DNA of 15,166 nt from a bacterium. GTDB lineage: Bacteria; Patescibacteriota; Minisyncoccia; Phycocordibacterales; Phycocordibacteraceae. The DNA is taken from assembly GCA_021781935.1 (NCBI GenBank), contig JAJXVW010000009.1:1-15166 (forward strand). Reading direction: 5' to 3'. Shown here piece after piece: positions 1-5,362 of this stretch. A program made the translations under genes and the position numbers. The notes under the pieces were generated by a model. That model ran no database searches, was not told where the DNA came from, and was given only the letters and a program-made list of their open reading frames with translations. Each line of letters opens with the position of its first letter. The first letter of the stretch is position 1.

Positions 1-72
1 CACCTGTGGCTGGCAGCGGCTGCGGTAACAGGCCTGGTCGTCGTGTGGCTGGCGCTCGGCCGGCGGATTTTC

Positions 73-255
73 ATGCAGAAGGATCGTGCAGACCAGCACT
101 CCTTACAAGACCGCCTTATCAAGCTGAAGTCGTCCGAGTCCGACCACGTGTACTACACCCGCAAGAATAAGAAGCTTGTGACCCGAAAGATTGAGCTCCA
201 GAAGTTCGATCCGACGCTTCGCAAGCGCGTCGCCTACAAGGAGGCGAAGAAATAA
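73..255 (+). CDS. rpmG: 50S ribosomal protein L33
   Basis: Structural protein of the large ribosomal subunit. The C-terminal 48 residues align by eye with bacterial L33 of the E. coli type: RLIKLKSSES, then HVYYTRKNKK, KIELQKFDP and a YKEAKK ending, all hallmarks of the family. I chose ATG 73, giving 60 aa, about 5-10 residues longer than usual; the extra residues (MQKDRADQHSLQ) form a polar N-terminal extension. The frame stays open back to the window edge and would encode a hydrophobic stretch (LWLAAAAVTGLVVVWLA), but that is not expected for L33 and is probably non-coding. It lacks the Cys pairs of zinc-binding L33. No Shine-Dalgarno is visible. A strong terminator follows 4 bp after the stop. 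Confidence 0.9.
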   Translation: MQKDRADQHSLQDRLIKLKSSESDHVYYTRKNKKLVTRKIELQKFDPTLRKRVAYKEAKK

Positions 256-259
256 TGCG

Positions 260-294
260 AAACAAAGACTGCCCCTGAGGGGCAGTCTTTGTTT
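260..294 (+). terminator. Intrinsic terminator of rpmG (bidirectional)
   Basis: A perfect 16-bp stem, 260-275 pairing with 279-294, around a TGA loop. The 5' arm starts AAACAAAG and the 3' arm ends CTTTGTTT, so there are A- and T-rich tracts on both sides and it could stop transcription in either direction. It begins 4 bp after the L33 stop codon. Confidence 0.9.
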
Positions 295-301
295 GTGCGG
301 T

Positions 302-1102
302 GTGACCCGGTCTCACACCCCGTGCGGTGAGGCCTTTGGAGGGCCTTTGAGCGATTCTGGCGAGCGCGCTCCGGTCATCCGCCAGATGTTCGAGAAGGTG
401 GGGAACGAGCGGTGGACCGGGCGGCAGGTGTACCGCTGGCTTGAACAGACCGGCTTCCGTACGAAGAACGGCAAGCTGCTCTCGCTCGGCAACCTTTACC
501 TCCTCCTGCGCAACACCTACTATTACGGCGAGTTCGAATACCCGGTCGGGAGCGGCGAATGGTATCAGGGCGCTCATGAGCCGATCATCACGAAGGAGCT
601 CTTCGATCGCGTGCAGGAGAGCATCCGCGATCACTTCATACCGAAAACCGAGAGCAAAGAATTCGCCTTCACTAGGCTCATAAAATGCGGTCTCTGTGGG
701 AGCGGCATCAGTGCAGAGGAGAAATTCAAGATGCTCAAGAATGGTGGCACCAACCGACATGTCTACTACCGCTGCACCAGGGTGCGGGACCTCGACTGTC
801 CATGCCAAGCGATCAACGAGGAAACGCTCATAGACGAGCTCATGGGTCTCATCGATGTGATCGACGTTGATGAAATCGGCATGCGCGGGAAGATTGCCGA
901 AGAGATTACCCGATACAACCGGTTCCGTACGGGCGTGCTCGGTGCCAAGAAGCACGAGAAGGTGAGTGATGTCGACGTACGTGCGTACGCGAAGTATCTC
1001 CTCAAGGAGGGCACTGTCACCGAGAAGCGAGATCTCCTCTCATGCCTGAAGAGCAAGCTCGTGCTTAAGGACCGGAAAATCATTATCGAGAAGACGGACT
1101 AG
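302..1102 (+). pseudogene. Serine site-specific recombinase, N-terminal catalytic domain missing
   Basis: C-terminal two thirds of a large serine recombinase (resolvase/invertase type). Visible in order from codon 302: the recombinase DNA-binding domain (ERAPVIRQMFEKV, WTGRQVYRWLEQTGF, LLRNTYYYGEFEY, WYQGAHEPIITKELFDRVQ); a zinc ribbon starting LIKCGLCGSG and closing with YYRC and CPC (Cys at fragment residues 129, 132, 158, 166 and 168); then a charged C-terminal segment. The roughly 150-residue catalytic domain with the active-site Ser is absent: the homology begins about 40 bp after the L33 terminator. The frame is otherwise intact (no stop, no frameshift). A TTG at 347 preceded by GGAGGG or an ATG at 386 could still express a DNA-binding fragment, but recombinase activity is not expected. 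It ends at a strong terminator. CPR genomes carry many such recombinases; this one looks like a deletion remnant. Confidence 0.8.
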
Positions 1103-1109
1103 CCGCACG

Positions 1110-1145
1110 CAAAACGGGAACGAGCGCATGCTCGTTCTCGTTTTG
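1110..1145 (+). terminator. Intrinsic terminator of the recombinase gene
   Basis: A stem of 16 pairs, 1110-1125 with 1130-1145, contains one G:T wobble and a GCAT loop. The arms end in AAAA and TTTT. It starts 7 bp after the recombinase stop and would work on both strands. Confidence 0.85.
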
Positions 1146-1150
1146 TACGA

Positions 1151-1242
1151 CCCCACCCGGTCGTCCTCGTGGGGTACCCCACGAGGACACTTGCATTAGT
1201 ATTAGAGGGCGGCCTCTGTAGTAATCGAACCCCACCCGGTCG
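1151..1242. repeat. 13-bp direct repeat CCCCACCCGGTCG (two copies)
   Basis: CCCCACCCGGTCG occurs at 1151-1163 and again at 1230-1242, 79 bp apart, directly after the recombinase terminator. The shorter core ACCCGGTC also occurs at 305-312, just before the recombinase remnant, and at 540-547 inside it. The placement suggests recombination-site debris, but the 8-mer alone could be chance in GC-rich DNA. Confidence 0.6.
1163..1188. repeat. 26-bp perfect palindrome
   Basis: GTCCTCGTGGGG (1163-1174), TA, then CCCCACGAGGAC (1177-1188) form a perfect palindrome of 12-bp arms. No T-run follows, so it is a poor terminator. It abuts the first copy of the 13-bp repeat, whose CCCCAC can compete for pairing with GTGGGG 1169-1174. 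It could be a recombinase or regulator binding site; the function is not known. The rest of 1189-1360 holds no gene; a lone -10-like TACAAT lies at 1292-1297 without a good -35. Confidence 0.75.
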
Positions 1243-1368
1243 CTCTAGAGGTGTCCAGTTCATATCGAAGTCGGGAAATAATTAGCCATTGTACAATAGA
1301 CTATTTGTGGTAAAGCGTAAGGTGCAAGGAGGCATTCCGCGAACCTTGTTGTCCTTTAGGGGTTGGTC

Positions 1369-1605
1369 ATGAGAACGAAAGCTTCTGCTGTTGTCGTTCC
1401 CGGCACTGTCGACGAAGACGGTTTCCGAAAATCGTCTTGGTCGGTGCACAACCCTGCGAGCCGTTTCTGCGTGGCCGTGAAGATGGAAGGCGATTCCGTC
1501 TTGGTGCGTGACACCAAGGATCCCGCCAAAACCACCCTTAGCTACACCCGTGGCGAATGGGACGCCTTTATCAAGGGCGTGAAGGGAGGAGAATTCGACC
1601 TCTGA
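1369..1605 (+). CDS. DUF397-family small protein
   Basis: Small protein of 78 aa from ATG 1369, preceded by the Shine-Dalgarno-like AGGGG at 1358-1362; a TTG two codons upstream is less likely. The body follows the DUF397 pattern: FRKSSWSV (W/SS motif), FCVAVKMEGDSVLVRDTKDP (CVxVA...vxVRDxKDP), then LSYTRGEWDAFIKGVKGGEFDL (lxfxxxEWxaFxxGvkxGEFD). DUF397 is typical of Actinobacteria, where it often sits beside XRE-family regulators. No regulator is next to it here, and its molecular role is unsettled. It lies in the accessory patch behind the recombinase remnant, and its Shine-Dalgarno contrasts with the leaderless style of the core genes, consistent with acquisition by transfer. The family call is from pattern memory, fairly secure; the function is unknown. 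Confidence 0.7.
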   Translation: MRTKASAVVVPGTVDEDGFRKSSWSVHNPASRFCVAVKMEGDSVLVRDTKDPAKTTLSYTRGEWDAFIKGVKGGEFDL

Positions 1606-1952
1606 CGGTCGCGTGGTACGCGGTTATTGCTACGTATTATCTTTATGAACACAAAGATACTCTTGCGAAAAAACAATATGCGCTCATAACGATTGACAAT
1701 GACGACTCAGCTGCAGCGCTTGCCTACATAGATTCACTTAGTGAAGATGTTCGAGCGGATAAGTTCCAGAATCCGTTTAGCCAGGACACGGCGGCGTATA
1801 TGAGAGAACATAAAAGCACCGACGCGCTCGCCGCTCTTGCGGTGCCGAAGTTACATATCGATGCGAGCGAGGTTGGCAGCGACCACGAGTTTGAAAGTGA
1901 TGAATCAAAGCGCTTGCTCGTCGAAAAAATATTAGCGTGGCGGCCCAGATGA
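1606..1952 (+). pseudogene. Startless 3' fragment of an unrecognised gene
   Basis: An open frame directly after the DUF397 stop codon, ending at TGA 1950-1952. It encodes a protein-like sequence (YYLYEHKDTLAKKQYALITI, AALAYIDSLSEDVRADKFQN, VPKLHIDASEVGSDHEFES, DESKRLLVEKILAWRPR) but has no ATG/GTG/TTG start before an internal ATG at about 1800. Acidic residues are rich and the composition is more AT-rich than its surroundings. The spaced Asp/Glu pattern and HIDASEV recall C-terminal parts of kinase or nucleotidase proteins, but I do not recognise the family. It is probably the 3' remnant of a gene lost by deletion; it could also be the downstream half of a frameshifted gene. Confidence 0.45.
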
Positions 1953-1967
1953 GTTTTATGGGAACGA

Positions 1968-1993
1968 GGGTTCGATTCCTAGAGGGTCGACCC
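1968..1993 (+). other. tRNA T-arm-like remnant with palindrome
   Basis: GGGTTCGATTCC resembles a tRNA T-loop and is followed by the palindrome GGGTCGACCC (1984-1993) and an A, looking like a tRNA 3' end. The T-stem does not pair beyond three positions and no matching 5' half is visible upstream, so it is not a working tRNA. The reverse complement TAGGAATCGAACCC matches 1219-1232 (TAGTAATCGAACCC) at 13 of 14 positions, so the two copies form an inverted pair around the DUF397 module. 1994-2071 holds nothing else that I can identify. Confidence 0.35.
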
Positions 1994-2071
1994 AATAAAA
2001 AGTAGAACCGAGGAGTAAAATATGGCGTAAATGCTTGATGTCTCCCGGTCACTTGCGTTGTCACTGCAGGG

Positions 2072-2142
2072 CGGGTCCACCAGGACTCGAACCTGGATTA
2101 CCGGTTTTGGAGACCGGCGTTCTACCATTGAACTATAGACCC
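2072..2142 (-). tRNA. trnW: tRNA-Trp (anticodon CCA)
   Basis: Reading the minus strand: acceptor GGGTCTA (2142-2136) pairs with TGGACCC (2079-2073), discriminator G at 2072; a D-arm with AGTTCAATGGTAGAAC; anticodon stem CCGGT/ACCGG around the loop CTCCAAA, anticodon CCA; T-arm CCAGGTTCGAGTCCTGG. It is 71 nt and has no encoded 3' CCA, so the tRNA nucleotidyltransferase must add it. Its closeness to rpmG, apart from the intervening accessory patch, recalls the common tRNA-Trp/rpmG/secE neighbourhood. Confidence 0.95.
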
Positions 2143-2217
2143 GTGTGGCACGGATAGCCAAACGATAGCAGATAGCGTGCGGTGGGGAAAGCGCAGCGTA
2201 CGAGCGTCGGGTGAGGG

Positions 2218-2223
2218 TATGAT
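2218..2223 (+). promoter_or_regulatory. -10 box placed for a leaderless mRNA
   Basis: TATGAT (5 of 6 to TATAAT) is followed by exactly six bases (gcacat) and then ATG 2230, so the expected transcription start is the A of the start codon. No convincing -35. GAGGG at 2213-2217 would be too far from the ATG to be a good Shine-Dalgarno. Confidence 0.45.
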
Positions 2224-2229
2224 GCACAT

Positions 2230-3177
2230 ATGCGTTCGCGCGCGACCGCCCTCCTCATATTCGTCTTCTCCGCGGCTTTCGTGCTTCCGCCGCTCGCGCA
2301 CGCGTCGATCCCGTTCTTCGGGCCCATCATCCCGCAAGGGAACAATCTGAACGTATGTCCCGCGGATTGGGGCATGGTCATAACGGTGATCAATAACATC
2401 ATCAGCTTCGCGCTCACGATCGCCATCGTATTCCTTGCGCCGCTCATGATCGCCTACGCGGGCTTCCTCTACGTGCTCAGTCCTACGAGCGCGGGGGATC
2501 GCCGCAAGGCCAATAATATCCTCGTGAATACGATCGTCGGTATCGTCGTCGCACTCGCCGCGTGGCTCATCGTCGATGCGATCATGGTCGTGCTTACGCC
2601 GAACGGGCAGCCTTTCAATATGCATTGGCAGGCTCTCATCTCTTCCCAGGGCGCTCCTCAGTGTCTGCCGGTCGCGGCCGCGCTCAATCCCGCGCAGTAC
2701 CAGAATCCGAACGTCGTGACGAGCGTCGCGCAGAGCGGAGTGCAACAGCTCGCACCGCAACCGGGCGATTGCTCGCCCACGGCGCTCCAGGCGGCCGGCA
2801 TAAGCAGCTCGATCGCTAGCGGGATGGCGTGCATCGCACAACAAGAAAGCAGCTGCAATCTCACCGCGAAGAATCCGGGCAGCTCGGCGACGGGCCTATT
2901 CCAAGTGGTATTCGGATACAACGATACCGGGCATAATCTCGATTTTCCCGTCTGCACTCAGGCCGCACAGCGCGCGGGGTTCTCGGTAAGCGGGAACCTC
3001 GATTGTCATACCGCGGTTCTCCGAGGCGGTGCCCCGAACCCGGCGCAGATAACGCTCTATAATGCGTGCGAAGCGGCGGCGAGTAACGCGTCTTGCAACG
3101 CTACCGCGGCGCAGTGGCTCTACGATCACAACCACGGCTATAGCAATTGGGTCACGGCTAGCAAATGCGGCTTATGA
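2230..3177 (+). CDS. Exported VirB2-like pilin/lysozyme-domain fusion protein
   Basis: A 315-aa envelope protein. Residues 1-25 are a signal peptide (LLIFVFSAAFVLPPLAHA). Residues about 50-83 and 96-122 are two long hydrophobic helices joined by SPTSAGDRRKANN, the TrbC/VirB2 pilin-like layout common in CPR genomes. After a Gln/Ala/Pro-rich linker, residues about 185-315 form a lysozyme/SLT-like domain: ACIAQQESSCN with candidate catalytic Glu206, SATGLFQVVFGY (GLxQ motif), and a closing WLYDHNHGYSNWVTASKC. Ten cysteines, most of them in the C-terminal domain, suggest disulfides outside the cytoplasm. The likely role is local peptidoglycan cleavage tied to a pilus or secretion apparatus, combining the jobs of VirB1 and VirB2. 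The stop overlaps the next start (ATGA), so the two are co-translated. The domain order is seen; the enzyme activity is inferred. Confidence 0.75.
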   Translation: MRSRATALLIFVFSAAFVLPPLAHASIPFFGPIIPQGNNLNVCPADWGMVITVINNIISFALTIAIVFLAPLMIAYAGFLYVLSPTSAGDRRKANNILVNTIVGIVVALAAWLIVDAIMVVLTPNGQPFNMHWQALISSQGAPQCLPVAAALNPAQYQNPNVVTSVAQSGVQQLAPQPGDCSPTALQAAGISSSIASGMACIAQQESSCNLTAKNPGSSATGLFQVVFGYNDTGHNLDFPVCTQAAQRAGFSVSGNLDCHTAVLRGGAPNPAQITLYNACEAAASNASCNATAAQWLYDHNHGYSNWVTASKCGL

Positions 3178-3737
3178 AAAAGACGGTATTCATCATCCTC
3201 GGGATATTTGCGGCAATCATCCTCATCGGCGTAATCCTCACGTTCGTTTTCACGGGGAGCGGGACGCCGGCTTCCTCCTCCGCCTCGACGCTGCCGAGCT
3301 TGCCGGTTGCGAGTTCGAGCGCCACGCGTCCGATCCAGACGATACCGGTCCAGGGATCGACGACGGCGCAGACCGTCGACTTCCTGCATAACGGCGTGAC
3401 GATGCCGGACCCGGCGAATCCGGGCCGCTATCTGATTGCGGGATCCGTCGGGTACTGCCTTCCGGACGGCACATGTCCTTCCGCCGCGTCGACTACCGAC
3501 TTCTCAATCTCTTATTCAACGGGTACGTCGTTCTTCAATGTCGCCCTCCTCAAGGAGCCGCTCGGTCCGGTGCGCGAGGAAGCGGAGGCATTCCTCGAGA
3601 AGACGCTCGGCGTCCCGCAAGCGGAGCTCTGTTCGCTCAACTACTATGTAGGGACGCCTTATTACGTGAATCAGTTCTATTCAGGGACGAACCTAGGCTT
3701 CAGTTTCTGTCCGGGCGCGGTGGCGCTGCCGAATTAG
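3174..3737 (+). CDS. Small membrane-anchored exported protein coupled to the pilin/lysozyme gene
   Basis: 187 aa from ATG 3174, which overlaps the upstream TGA as ATGA; an ATG at 3165 would also be in frame. N-terminal membrane anchor at residues 4-27 (VFIILGIFAAIILIGVILTF), a Ser/Thr/Ala/Pro linker at 29-65, then a globular extracytoplasmic domain with four cysteines (95, 101, 153, 179). The motif-like stretch VREEAEAFLEKTLGVPQAEL is followed by a Tyr-rich segment (SLNYYVGTPYYVNQFYS). I do not recognise the family. The coupling suggests a partner of the upstream lysozyme-like fusion, perhaps an inhibitor, an anchor or a pilus accessory. Its last 38 bp overlap the convergent miaA gene. Confidence 0.7.
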   Translation: MKKTVFIILGIFAAIILIGVILTFVFTGSGTPASSSASTLPSLPVASSSATRPIQTIPVQGSTTAQTVDFLHNGVTMPDPANPGRYLIAGSVGYCLPDGTCPSAASTTDFSISYSTGTSFFNVALLKEPLGPVREEAEAFLEKTLGVPQAELCSLNYYVGTPYYVNQFYSGTNLGFSFCPGAVALPN

Positions 3738-4572
3738 CCGGTACCGTCCCATTCTTCAATTTGCGCAGCCACGCCTTCTGGCGACGCGCGTACTGCCAGA
3801 GCTTCGCCGTGAGTGCTGGCAAGAGAGAGTCCTCCGTGCGCTCGCCGCGCAGATACTCACCCACGATACGGTACTCGAGGCCAAGTTCGTTCAACCGTTT
3901 GTCGCCTACCTGCTTGCGGATGCCGGCAACCTCATCGACGAGCCCCTTCGAAAGCGTGTCCGTGAGCCGCTTCTCGATGCGCTCCTTAAGGTTGGTGTCG
4001 TCCGGCTCGAGGAGTATCCACTCAGTCGTGTACGCAGGTGTCATGAGCGCGGCGCGTTTCGGGACCTTGCCGTGTGCCTCGATTATCTCAAGCGCTCGAA
4101 TGAGACGCCGCCGGTTCTTTGGGTCGAGCGCCGCGGCGCGTTTCGGGTCCTGCTGCTGGACGCGCGCATAGAGATCCTCGTCCGGAAGCGTGTCGTAAAA
4201 GGCGCGCAGCTTCGGGTTCGGCGGCGTTTCGGGAGGCAATCCATGCAAGAGCGCATCAAAATAGAAATGAGTGCCGCCTGCGAGAATGGGGAGTTTCCCG
4301 CGTTGCGTAATCTCCCGAATGAGCGCCCCCGCATCGTGAACGAAATCCCCCGCTGAGTACGGCTCGTCGGGCTCTCTGACATCGATGAGATGGTGCGGTA
4401 TGCCCCGCATCTCCTCACGCGTGATCTTTTCGGTCCCTATGTCGAGCCCTCGGTACACCTGCCGGCTATCGACCGAGATGATCTCGCCGTTGCGACGGAG
4501 CGCCTCGCTCACGGCCCGTGCCGTCTTTCCGGAGGCGGTCGGGCCCGCGATGCAGAGTATCTTGGTGGTCAT
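3700..4572 (-). CDS. miaA: tRNA dimethylallyltransferase
   Basis: Adds the dimethylallyl group to N6 of A37 in tRNAs reading UNN codons (both tRNAs in this window, Trp and Leu-CAA, have A37). P-loop GPTASGKT at residues 10-17, DSRQVYRGLDIGTEK at 35-49, HHLIDVREP, GGTHFYFDALL at 99-109, the RRRLIRALEI segment, and the family's C-terminal GLEYR and YARRQKAWLR. 290 aa from ATG 4572, close to the usual 290-310. In-frame ATG 4590 and TTG 4608 would add 6 or 12 residues, but 4572 puts the P-loop at its usual place. It is divergent from the peroxiredoxin gene and overlaps the upstream cassette's tail by 38 bp on the opposite strand. The ending (VPANSAAPPRPDRN) is a low-complexity tail encoded in that overlap. 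Confidence 0.95.
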   Translation of the reverse strand: MTTKILCIAGPTASGKTARAVSEALRRNGEIISVDSRQVYRGLDIGTEKITREEMRGIPHHLIDVREPDEPYSAGDFVHDAGALIREITQRGKLPILAGGTHFYFDALLHGLPPETPPNPKLRAFYDTLPDEDLYARVQQQDPKRAAALDPKNRRRLIRALEIIEAHGKVPKRAALMTPAYTTEWILLEPDDTNLKERIEKRLTDTLSKGLVDEVAGIRKQVGDKRLNELGLEYRIVGEYLRGERTEDSLLPALTAKLWQYARRQKAWLRKLKNGTVPANSAAPPRPDRN

Positions 4573-4580
4573 CGAGGGCG

Positions 4581-4608
4581 ATGGTACCATGAGCCCACTA
4601 ACCGACAA
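4581..4608 (-). promoter_or_regulatory. Candidate miaA promoter
   Basis: On the minus strand: TTGTCG (4608-4603), 16-bp spacer, TACCAT (4586-4581), then 8 bp to ATG 4572. It would give a transcript with about two untranslated bases. Both boxes match only four of six positions, so this is tentative. It lies wholly between the divergent starts of miaA and the peroxiredoxin gene. Confidence 0.3.
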
Positions 4609-4613
4609 CGCGT

Positions 4614-5273
4614 ATGAAGGAAACCAAAAGCAACTACTGTGAACACTGCGGTGAATTCCACGACCAAGTTCGCGACTATACCGCGCAGGTGAAGGTGGGC
4701 GAGGCCGTACCGGACTTCGAGTTCGAGGTGTTCCATACGGGAGCGGTGAAGACTATGTCGCTCTCGAAGCTTCGAGGGAAGTGGGTCGTGCTCGTGTTTT
4801 ATCCCGCCGACTTCACGTTCGTGTGTCCGACGGAGCTCGAGGACCTCGCAAAGCTCCATCCGAAATTCGAGGCTGCAAACGCGGAAATAATCTCCGTTTC
4901 CACGGACACTGTCTTCGTGCACAAGGCCTGGCACGACGCTTCAGAAGGTATTAAAGCAATCCGGTATCCGATGGCGGCGGATCCGTCCGGCAAGCTCGCC
5001 TATGCGTTCGGCGTGCTTATCGAAGGGGGAGAAGCGGAGCTTACGCCCGACGAGGGCCTTGCCCTACGCGGAACCTTTATCATCGATCCGTCCGGCATTC
5101 TGCGCGCGATGGAGGTGAACGACAACTCTATGGGCCGCAAGGCCGCGGAGACCCTTCGGAAGCTCCTGGCGGCGCAATTCGTCGACACCCATAAGGGAAG
5201 GGTTTGCCCGGCGTCCTGGGAACCAGGCGACGACACGCTCGAGCCGGGTCTCGATCTCGTGGGAAAGCTCTAA
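4614..5273 (+). CDS. Typical 2-Cys peroxiredoxin (AhpC/Prx1 group)
   Basis: Reduces H2O2, organic peroxides and peroxynitrite in the cytoplasm. The peroxidatic motif FYPADFTFVCPTE gives Pro64, Thr68 and Cys71; the conserved Arg is in LRGTFIIDPSG (Arg152); the resolving cysteine is Cys198 in VCPASW, the typical 2-Cys position, followed by the C-terminal tail. 219 aa, longer than the usual 190-200 because of an N-terminal extension with an extra CxxC (NYCEHCGEF, Cys9 and Cys12), which could bind metal or act as an extra redox relay. ATG 4614 is the only sensible start, and it has no Shine-Dalgarno. No AhpF or thioredoxin reductase gene is adjacent. The family call is secure; the electron donor is unknown. 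Confidence 0.93.
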   Translation: MKETKSNYCEHCGEFHDQVRDYTAQVKVGEAVPDFEFEVFHTGAVKTMSLSKLRGKWVVLVFYPADFTFVCPTELEDLAKLHPKFEAANAEIISVSTDTVFVHKAWHDASEGIKAIRYPMAADPSGKLAYAFGVLIEGGEAELTPDEGLALRGTFIIDPSGILRAMEVNDNSMGRKAAETLRKLLAAQFVDTHKGRVCPASWEPGDDTLEPGLDLVGKL

Positions 5274-5275
5274 TT

Positions 5276-5304
5276 TTGACGACGTTGGTGCAGTGTGGCA
5301 ATAT
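5276..5304 (+). promoter_or_regulatory. Candidate promoter of the pyrE-like/pyrF-like pair
   Basis: TTGACG (5276-5281, 5 of 6 to consensus), a 17-bp spacer, then CAATAT (5299-5304, weak -10). A start near 5311 would give a leader of about 50 nt, the longest leader inferred in this window. Confidence 0.35.
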
Positions 5305-5343
5305 CTAGCGGGCTAAACACTGGCCTTTCAAGAAACTTCAACC

Positions 5344-5356
5344 GCCCTAGGAGGGC
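5344..5356 (+). promoter_or_regulatory. Shine-Dalgarno of the pyrE-like gene inside a small hairpin
   Basis: AGGAGG (5349-5354) lies 8 bp before TTG 5363 and fixes that start. GCCCT (5344-5348) can pair with AGGGC (5352-5356) around the loop AGG, which would tuck the ribosome binding site into a five-pair hairpin. Whether this controls translation is speculative. Confidence 0.55.
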
Positions 5357-5362
5357 ATCACA

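Noticed and set aside
1..72. Hydrophobic in-frame extension upstream of L33 that could be a membrane helix
   Set aside because: L33 is a small cytosolic ribosomal protein; the 24 open codons at the window edge are too few to support a fused membrane segment.
540..547. A further copy of ACCCGGTC inside the recombinase frame, as part of a spaced repeat array
   Set aside because: It encodes a sensible part of the recombinase domain and shares nothing beyond eight bases with the other copies; the 8-mer is likely common in this GC-rich DNA.
119..955. 278-codon minus-strand frame opposite rpmG and the recombinase remnant
   Set aside because: It crosses the rpmG terminator and opposes recognisable L33 and recombinase coding; its sequence has no family features.
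1955..1994. A functional tRNA ending near 1994
   Set aside because: Only a T-loop-like motif is present; the T-stem fails to pair fully and there is no acceptor, D-arm or anticodon arm upstream.
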